DNA from: MGBC163016 sp964469815
GTDB lineage: Bacteria; Actinomycetota; Coriobacteriia; Coriobacteriales; Eggerthellaceae
Assembly: GCA_964469815.1 (NCBI GenBank)
Contig: CAYXZC010000059.1
Coordinates: 1 to 10,346 of the forward strand
Direction: 5' to 3'
DNA length: 10,346 nt
Shown here: positions 9,201 to 10,346 of the stretch, piece by piece
Position numbering within the stretch: the stretch's first letter is position 1
Layout of the letters: each line of letters opens with the position of its first letter
Position numbers and translations under genes: made by a program
Notes under the pieces: model-generated
The model's database searches: none
The model's input: the letters and a program-made list of their open reading frames with translations, nothing else
What the model was told of the DNA's origin: nothing

Positions 9201-10269
9201 TGGCGCGACCTCGATCACGCTTCCGTCCGGTGCAGCCAACCCCGCATCACCTGAGGCGCTCGAGGCTCCGTATGCTCGCGAGGGCTACAAGTTCGCGGGA
9301 TGGAGCTGGACCGATAAGGACGGAAACACTCACGAGTGCGTTTGGGATACATCCGCGAACGCTTGGGCGACCGGTGCCAACCCGACAGTGGATCTGAAAG
9401 ATGAGGGATCGCTCACCTTCAAGGCTCGCTGGGAGGCCATCCCCTACCTCGTGCAGTTCTGGACGAACACTTCTGAGTGGAACGAGACGACAGGCCAGTT
9501 CGACTCCACATCGATCTTGATGCAGACATACACCACACAGATCGATGCGACCACTCCTATGACCATCCCGCACCAACGCGAGGACATCAAGAATCGCGGT
9601 CTTACGCTCGTTGGTTGGGGACCGGATCCATCCGGCAATGGTGTGCGCTTCGTGTGCGATAGCCAAGTGTCGTTTGCCGACATGCTCGCAGACATGTTGG
9701 GTGCGGGCATGACAGAGTCCGAGATCTGGACGGCAGATGAGGCTGGCAACCGCGTTGTGAAGCTATACGGTCATTGGTCGGCAGTGCTTAACTTCACCGT
9801 GCCAACAGAGATACTCTTCCTCATCGATCCTTCCTCAAAGACCGCGATGCCGGTTGATGCCAAGATCGAGAACTACACCGCAGGCGAGCTTGAGGTGGTG
9901 GGCATGCAGGCAGACTCCATCCGCTCAGGATTTGATACCTTCTTCGACACCGTGATGCAGGATATGCTCAACAACACCAAGATCACCGTCACCGACAACG
10001 AGGATCATGTGAGCGTGGCGATCCCGATGGATTCGAAGGCGTATTTCAGAACGGATAGCGGGGATGGCACCTTTGAGGTGGCAGCAGGATCTCCCGACAA
10101 GGCTGCGGTGCTGCCTCTGACCTATGGCCTTGAGCTTGACAATAGGCTCACCATCCAGGCCATCAAGCAGGTCTATCAGAACATCGACATCGGAACCATG
10201 CACTACCTGATCGCGCTCTCATCCGATCACGTGCGCCCCGGAACCGCCCCCGGCGGTTCCGGCTCCTAA
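1..10269 (+). CDS. Giant multi-repeat surface protein (BspA-type plus Listeria-Bacteroides repeats), 5'-partial
   Basis: The frame is open from base 1 to the TAA at 10267-10269, giving 3,422 residues without the N-terminus. The ATG at 85 is internal: the 28 upstream codons are open, continue the same protein style, and no ribosome binding site precedes it. Seen in order: the end of one module, two large super-modules (residues 71-866 and 867-1601), a third header (from 1602), a linker, about 12 Listeria-Bacteroides repeats (1901-3262) and a C-terminal domain (3263-3422). The MF(A/E)G repeats match the 26-residue BspA family (DUF285-like). The GYxFxGW and FTAxW motifs match the family called Flg_new or List_Bact_rpt. 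Both families are typical of extracellular proteins of host-associated bacteria and are linked to adhesion. A signal peptide cannot be checked because the start is missing. No enzyme motif is visible and no membrane segment closes the protein, so cell attachment is unexplained. Adhesin or surface scaffold is inference from repeat type. Confidence 0.93.
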   Translation, partial: ANTTSLVDITTTADDGTETVTPALDLTGMGSSSITGEVDADGVNFTAMRHMFEGSSLVDKASTSERTVAIGSAFTKVVNGFVWDRQSVNENPTYVLQADINVVDGGPLTKDALMECPTMEGNSYNGFVNLIGSSVDNRQAWILRHYVGLEINGEPIDQTPGELIASGYIGYEGIYDYAGPDENKRGRQIFDEGTSVGWSVRKQDSGKRVLSIFPTDGQWGLMRDLGKETRETLAPWVESAGNPEAANFDEAYVAQTVTAHGSLEYFFYGSHATTVDIRNLEIKHDIISMYGAFQGMSGIREIVQASPRKQTDTEDPNIADKNGLLILPGYADTSGVTRATLAFADMTALEKVTIGAFDNLNDHITQADGTELYKETGFNFDNESVNLTELFAGSFKDMGTAAEDADSYMVTLNKFAQAPAANMQYMFKGAKNLKSANFTRVGEGNRADMRYMFDGAKNLSKVKFTRVGTGTNAQMDYMFAGVVPADDTLFPAGAKRSVTYDFYECGYEIARVTADDVAADPSLTLDAYKTEDVVNDKGVVTGVTYSTTGGFASMAHMFEGAFTTQNMAEGSYVRFHKPFDDVPDIADVIVANAQVLSTTNIANASYMFYAGNGADGNIGSSYMKTIDLSGLPQITSASGASSSLAYMLSGQRAITSVGHESTDDVIFPQTYDLAGTTITPWRTNEISDLSYIFAACDNIETVRLVDFVTNPHGEGAAYMFAGCSKMAECSLTSSDEKEFLDDPYAATSSAMRGEVTDMRGMFANCAELRYLSLFGVGTNNMNVNYGTQIDTTQEFIEDDYTGSYTEATPMAYMFEGATTLLENRDNPVAYADADNGSASGTTTDGSTITFTDKEITYGTNRPVITLGPAFKKVLNGFVWQRDSVEVEPAYVLAAQFEVYGGPFYRSALMQRPNIPGYVYNGYVNLANQDAIDHMGVWAQRDYINLKIQGAIYSDPDKGNILASGYIGYTGMYQNSPYDGTSVSWMIRANEGDTGATLLIYPTVGISGVMRGFGTTEATLAPWNAYGEYSQYCERITSVETSKKIICNGSLEAMFAGCKNIKSMDLSHFEFIGAEPGVLGSGTTSMREMFRGLSEIEYVGYDPDAHSGPSIILPAVADGSACTDTSYMFADMPKLELVDLHGFSGSTGMQMNHMFEGAFQNRNGQNRVIMANIGTGNGADLSYMFAGTADKPLLIKDVSLVRVGTGDFIEGASASVHIPTTLAYMFENCPVLETVELDTVGSGRETVLTSMFAGTASASFAYPGSSTPAMDGVSVKYDLTDVGIGGLASMDAMFKDAFTANIKNDSYVRFSTTLDMTTDLSVAESRGAATMESMFFASETGQQNHMPKMDLSGLVGIHSLTGVSTSLAHMFDGCAEITSVGYDSASSVILPNPWDIRGVTTEAFMFANCAKLKTVDFIDACTSSIRGLTGGVNMAGMFSGDPSLTTCNLTASGTFINPQTGAIVGSANDIRWMFAGDTALSEVDLQGVGTRLVPFEAEVDSEAAATEVDRHGVLQGGMVGMFAGCDVITTQYIPKYQMADNGDYVIDEATGSRVVEYYVTRADYIEHGESVFEDPIDTNIYVARSPQGYILGVDVPFSKIIIGREFTHVLNGFFQNREIADQAPQYVINSDVFVYGGPQVPQDLMYCPRVGGYEYTGRINIAGSSETKKNLIEKVWAPREYQLMGAGAVTVRFNAEWVRPVTDEEGHVTSYNRLATSPAQQEKSFRGAIYNAGEDGAQGSLRVPGAPVNADDIQTPKAYGYVAQTLTGDDFTAEVTVNPPQPGSAGATVPAYTYKTGDIVWYSRTPVALANVGDEAPALDSDTVTDAFATLGKTGPDAHAIIAAAPVSSIEDRSALSALGLSTTADLAWYVYEPYGFGSVGYEPTDDDAPVNLYSYFTPIKYKVNLVNVGPNTKVEDVATLDFEDVSSGQFTLPDPTPTTNADNTTTDSFVDETWNTNHVSFNRSGYSFLGWSTSASPYASKIDTAYYMPGEKVGVGTRMGAMSGSSSTPAVLYAHWAKTPTVDFYINGTTSYQVLVKQADGTWKEEFVPNAGIVLTTPHRQAATGDEKYGRIQHFDVNIPFVKKGASQPDTGWRTDYSVKNAWPIYDPAYPTTSTGQYPLSQCPPGFQNPDTGALFDPALVPDGYLTTVDGAPAYTQAVSGVVNTDTILYRRLYPERATIYYMPGYKDSAPENYSGSYSWDPAGYQLLQNQFSRAGYDFAGWNAIDPDTYQVDAQGNATYELVKGADGTPVVYADRAIVDINDMQNNIVSSTTYIGRFVATWVPATYNITYNLDRGVWGSVTPPTTYQTVAIPSYGLRIPEPTRTGYKFMGWESLVIPDGPKTNVYVPQGTYGDLSFTAKWALEPYNITCNLNGGRFPANASVPPAYNTESAPITLPVPIRDGYDFEGWTGGFLGNTKSVYVTIPAGMTGDQTFTANWAAHRYDITYDLQGGSFDREVQYVKDNYYVTDPEYILPTPTREGYLFRGWSEASTPNNMSIDMRVATGSTGSLHFTANWQSANFRLSFEITPGSWPNGYTPPTNYLPTSDPIVIPALPDIEDSRGKYTFVGWTQTEGGTLEGTPKSFTIPRGSVGNRSYKAIFRSASTNIAFVASFPAGITTEPGGGGYIADGALNDVVVTGESFETAHIDLPGQDALSATHYILRGWGATPDALAQERPILQLTKAPTIPDIIAAGATPDAEGRITLYAQWETAERAINYHLMGSGATIRTGVNAAPTTFFAGEATSLENAKPTWSGEGFAYNFAGWYTTPTYDAGTDITVISADTETSIDVYARWDYEVAFDKNLAADVTVTGLPSTMRATWIPTIDRLNAEGVDTTDLDIDTAYAPWIAASRAPVRNVATLTAPGYEFANAYNTKYDGSGTSFTPGSPIAKAAVTPNASGSLVLYVQWSANSVTISYVTDIPAADTGIEGATGTFIKYYEDGVAKYAPVPGTGETQAGTVTGAPASGTVTYGSTWTVASDVPSRVKDGTTDPSGWKFDHWEATAEDGSTLTLAAGATTSAKLDGWTSGGSSNLVAIWKYSAYAGYLDGNGGSARSGYAGSFTLFPADGATSITLPSGAANPASPEALEAPYAREGYKFAGWSWTDKDGNTHECVWDTSANAWATGANPTVDLKDEGSLTFKARWEAIPYLVQFWTNTSEWNETTGQFDSTSILMQTYTTQIDATTPMTIPHQREDIKNRGLTLVGWGPDPSGNGVRFVCDSQVSFADMLADMLGAGMTESEIWTADEAGNRVVKLYGHWSAVLNFTVPTEILFLIDPSSKTAMPVDAKIENYTAGELEVVGMQADSIRSGFDTFFDTVMQDMLNNTKITVTDNEDHVSVAIPMDSKAYFRTDSGDGTFEVAAGSPDKAAVLPLTYGLELDNRLTIQAIKQVYQNIDIGTMHYLIALSSDHVRPGTAPGGSGS
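211..570 (+). other. Protein region: NGF header domain, copy 1
   Basis: About 120 residues starting GSAFTKVVNGFVW. The shared pattern across copies is G-x-x-F-x-x-V-(V/L)-N-G-F, then P-x-Y-V, V-x-GGP, LM-x-x-P, G-x-x-Y-x-G and a W-A/I-x-R-x-Y segment. Copy 1 ends with IASGYIGYEGIY, which copy 2 matches as LASGYIGYTGMY. I do not recognise this as a named family. The regular spacing of aromatic and Val/Ile residues suggests a beta-rich fold, which is inference. It sits directly before the GTS-to-LAPW segment. Confidence 0.65.
577..708 (+). other. Protein region: GTSxxW...LAPW segment, copy 1
   Basis: About 44 residues running GTSVGWSV, then LSIFPTDG, then LAPW. The same arrangement (a GT-x-x-W start, an L-x-I-x-P-T/x-x-G middle and an APW end) is common, as I recall, at the head of BspA/DUF285 repeat arrays in Coriobacteriia and other gut Gram-positives. 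The second super-module repeats it with 15 identical bases over the end (694-708 and 3052-3066 both read acgcttgctccttgg). It probably caps the repeat array that follows. Confidence 0.65.
709..2598 (+). repeat. BspA-type repeat array of super-module 1 (14 repeats)
   Basis: Fourteen repeats centred on a hydrophobic-Phe core, usually YMF(A/E)G. Core codons start at 796 (FF), 874 (AF), 1024 (AF), 1168 (LF), 1276, 1354, 1432, 1669, 1819, 1939 (ML), 2074 (IF), 2155, 2281 and 2437. Several are followed by the leucine-rich pattern LxxLxL-x-G (for example ELRYLSLFGVG after 2281). The first four have lost the Met of the MF core, while their counterparts in super-module 2 keep it. The family is the leucine-rich-type BspA repeat of secreted proteins. 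The array ends in a linker of about 50 residues leading to the next header at 2599. Confidence 0.85.
1261..1443 (+). repeat. Exact 78-bp tandem repeat inside the BspA array
   Basis: The MF cores at 1276, 1354 and 1432 are exactly 78 bases (26 residues) apart. Units 1261-1338 and 1339-1416 encode MQYMFKGAKNLKSANFTRVG and MRYMFDGAKNLSKVKFTRVG, and share the 15-mer ttcacgcgcgtgggc. A third unit starts at 1417 and degenerates after MDYMFAG. The 26-residue period is the standard length of the BspA surface-protein repeat. Elsewhere in this gene the spacing is irregular (78-237 bases), so this is the best-preserved or most recently homogenised stretch. Confidence 0.85.
2599..2934 (+). other. Protein region: NGF header domain, copy 2
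   Basis: About 112 residues starting GPAFKKVLNGFVW. It aligns with copy 1 from end to end: P-x-YVL, V-x-GGP, ALM-x-x-P, Y-NG-(F/Y)-VNL, the W-x-x-R-x-Y segment and ASGYIGY. At DNA level the first 45 bases are clearly related to those at 211-255, with scattered substitutions, so the copies share ancestry but are not recent duplicates. Confidence 0.65.
2935..3066 (+). other. Protein region: GTSxxW...LAPW segment, copy 2
   Basis: Residues read GTSVSWMI, then LLIYPTVG, then ATLAPW, aligning without long gaps to the copy at 577-708. Both copies are followed within about 20-30 residues by a GSLE motif that opens the first BspA repeat, which fixes the order header, cap, array. Confidence 0.65.
3067..4803 (+). 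repeat. BspA-type repeat array of super-module 2 (14 repeats)
   Basis: Fourteen MF cores start at 3157, 3262, 3379, 3457, 3547, 3670, 3748, 3874, 3997, 4105, 4210, 4306, 4414 and 4558. All keep Met-Phe. They pair one-to-one with the array of super-module 1. Examples: GSLEAMFAG with GSLEYFFYG, FADMPKLELV with FADMTALEKV, DSYVRF (after 3874) with GSYVRF (after 1669), and SLAHMFDGCAEITSVGYD with SLAYMLSGQRAITSVGHE. Cysteines recur in the GC or NC position after MFA. The array ends with a polar Asp/Glu/Tyr-rich linker and KIIIG before the third header. Confidence 0.85.
4804..5052 (+). other. Protein region: NGF header domain, copy 3 (partial)
   Basis: Starts GREFTHVLNGFFQ and keeps P-x-YV, FVYGGP, DLMYCP, GGYEYTG and VWAPREY, matching the first 80 or so residues of copies 1 and 2. 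It then diverges: the ASGYIGY end and the GTS-to-LAPW cap are missing. The header can therefore exist without a BspA array behind it, which argues that its N-terminal 80 residues form a separate domain. Confidence 0.6.
5053..5700 (+). other. Protein region: unassigned linker before the Listeria-Bacteroides repeats
   Basis: About 216 residues that I cannot assign. The segment is rich in Ala, Asp, Pro, Thr and Gly, with strand-like pieces such as AVTVRFNAEW and DIVWYSRTPV, and ends GFGSVGYEP followed by NLYSYFTPIKY. It carries no MF core and no GYxFxGW motif. It marks the switch between the two repeat classes. Confidence 0.5.
5701..6855 (+). repeat. First two Listeria-Bacteroides-type repeats, diverged, with a large insert
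   Basis: Unit 1 (5701-6054) opens YKVNLVNVG, has FNRSGYSFLGWST and closes LYAHWAK. Unit 2 (6529-6855) opens RATIYYMPGY, has FSRAGYDFAGWNA and closes FVATWVPA. Between them, 6055-6528 (158 residues) has no GYxFxGW motif and contains Pro/Tyr/Asp-rich sequence; it is either an inserted domain or a repeat decayed beyond recognition. The GYxF(x)GW and closing HW or TW residues are the family hallmarks (InlB B-repeat, a beta-grasp-like fold in Listeria InlB). Confidence 0.7.
6856..7557 (+). repeat. Three canonical tandem Listeria-Bacteroides repeats
   Basis: Units at 6856-7092, 7093-7323 and 7324-7557 are 79, 77 and 78 residues. Each opens Y(N/D)ITYNL or a close variant, continues through a P-x-Y segment and LP-x-P-x-R-x-GY-x-F-x-GW, and closes FTA(K/N)W. 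The closing 15-mer ttcacggcgaactgg is identical at 7300-7314 and 7534-7548. This is textbook List_Bact_rpt/InlB B-repeat sequence and anchors the family assignment for the whole region. Confidence 0.92.
7558..9786 (+). repeat. Seven diverged, lengthened Listeria-Bacteroides-type repeats
   Basis: Approximate units: 7558-7809 (84 residues, VGW then KAIF), 7810-8136 (109, RGWGA then LYAQW), 8137-8391 (85, FAGWYTTP then VYARW), 8392-8733 (114, GYEFANAY with no GW, then LYVQW), 8734-9120 (129, FDHWEA then LVAIW), 9121-9441 (107, GYKFAGWSW then FKARW) and 9442-9786 (115, LVGWGPDP then LYGHW). Each keeps the closing aromatic-x-x-W but has insertions between the opening strands and the GW motif. Boundaries are judged by eye from the closing W and are uncertain by several residues. 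Confidence 0.75.
9787..10266 (+). other. Protein region: C-terminal domain of unknown function
   Basis: Residues 3263-3422. The domain opens LNFTVPTEILFLIDPSS and continues AKIENYTAGELEVVGM, resembling in style the VPxxIxFxxxxxG...xxxIxNxSxxxxxVxxI beta-sandwich domains that I recall at the ends of coriobacterial surface proteins; this is a memory-based comparison. A polar middle follows, then LPLTYGLELDNRLTI and HYLIALSSDHV, ending in a flexible Gly/Pro/Ser tail. There is no hydrophobic membrane span or basic tail, so it is not a sortase signal. It could be a non-covalent wall-binding or assembly domain, which is inference. Confidence 0.45.
10238..10262 (+). terminator. Perfect GC-rich hairpin overlapping the last codons; terminator-like, no U-tract
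   Basis: CCGGAACCGCC at 10238-10248 and GGCGGTTCCGG at 10252-10262 are exact reverse complements, an 11-bp stem with a CCC loop. It encodes the PGTAPGGSG tail and ends four bases before the stop codon. No run of T follows, so it lacks half of an intrinsic terminator. It could instead act as a 3' RNA-stabilising stem or the end point of transcription with another factor. The structure is certain; the function is not. Confidence 0.4.
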
Positions 10270-10346
10270 CCCATTGGAACCCAAAGGGACGGGGAAATTG
10301 GGTCAATTCAACCGACCCATTGGGACGAACCCGACCCATTGGGACG
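10270..10346. repeat. 3' intergenic cluster of short dyad-type repeats, reaching the window edge
   Basis: Four related units: cccattggaac (10270-10280), cccaaagggacg (10280-10291), cccattgggacg (10316-10327) and cccattgggacg (10335-10346). The last two sit in identical 16-mers starting ccgaccca (10312-10327 and 10331-10346), 19 bp apart. Each has a short dyad, CCCA-T-TGGG. In addition tgggtc (10299-10304) pairs with gaccca (10314-10319) across a 9-nt loop. No T-tract, open frame or promoter is evident in these 77 bases. This may be a REP-like or other dispersed intergenic repeat cut by the window end. Confidence 0.6.

Noticed and set aside
10234..10266. RPGTA near the C-terminus as a sortase signal variant
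   Set aside because: It is followed only by PGGSGS and the stop. The hydrophobic span and basic tail required after an LPXTG-type motif are absent, and the first residue is Arg rather than Leu.
10299..10319. 6-bp stem with 9-nt loop as an intrinsic terminator
   Set aside because: The stem is short and no T-tract follows. It is better explained as a by-product of the inverted tgggtc/gaccca elements in the repeat cluster.
10312..10346. Direct repeats as the start of a CRISPR array
   Set aside because: The repeat is 16 bp with only 3 bases between copies, so there is no room for spacers, and degenerate copies nearby are irregularly placed.

Overview
The window holds one very large gene on the + strand. 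It is already open at base 1 and ends at a TAA at 10267-10269, so at least 3,422 residues of a single protein are encoded here and its N-terminus lies to the left of the window. Only 77 bases of intergenic DNA follow it. No RNA gene, mobile element or second credible gene is visible. Base composition is moderately GC-rich (roughly mid-50s percent by eye). A giant secreted-type protein combining BspA-type repeats with Listeria-Bacteroides (InlB B-type) repeats suggests a gut, oral or rumen Gram-positive bacterium. My best guess is a coriobacterium (Actinomycetota, class Coriobacteriia), but this is inference from protein style and not from a marker gene.

Layout (residue 1 = bases 1-3). Bases 1-210 are the tail of an earlier module. 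Bases 211-2598 and 2599-4803 are two full super-modules of 796 and 735 residues. Each consists of a header domain containing V(V/L)NGF, then a segment running from GTSxxW to LAPW, then an array of 14 BspA-type repeats centred on a (Y/H/S/G)MF(A/E)G motif. The two arrays correspond repeat by repeat. A third header begins at 4804 but is not followed by BspA repeats. It runs instead into an unassigned linker (5053-5700) and then a long series of Listeria-Bacteroides repeats (5701-9786). Three of these are canonical (77-79 residues each, 6856-7557) and the others are longer and diverged. A 160-residue C-terminal domain (9787-10266) closes the protein. There is no LPXTG signal with a membrane segment at the C-terminus.

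The 3' end is structurally unusual. A perfect 11-bp GC-rich inverted repeat with a 3-nt loop lies inside the last codons (10238-10262), four bases before the stop. The flanking DNA contains four related CCCAWWGG-type units, two of them identical 16-mers with a 19-bp period, which reach the right edge of the window and may continue.

The protein is most likely a cell-surface or secreted adhesin or scaffold. The BspA and Listeria-Bacteroides repeat families are known; the header domain is one I do not recognise and is the most promising undescribed element.
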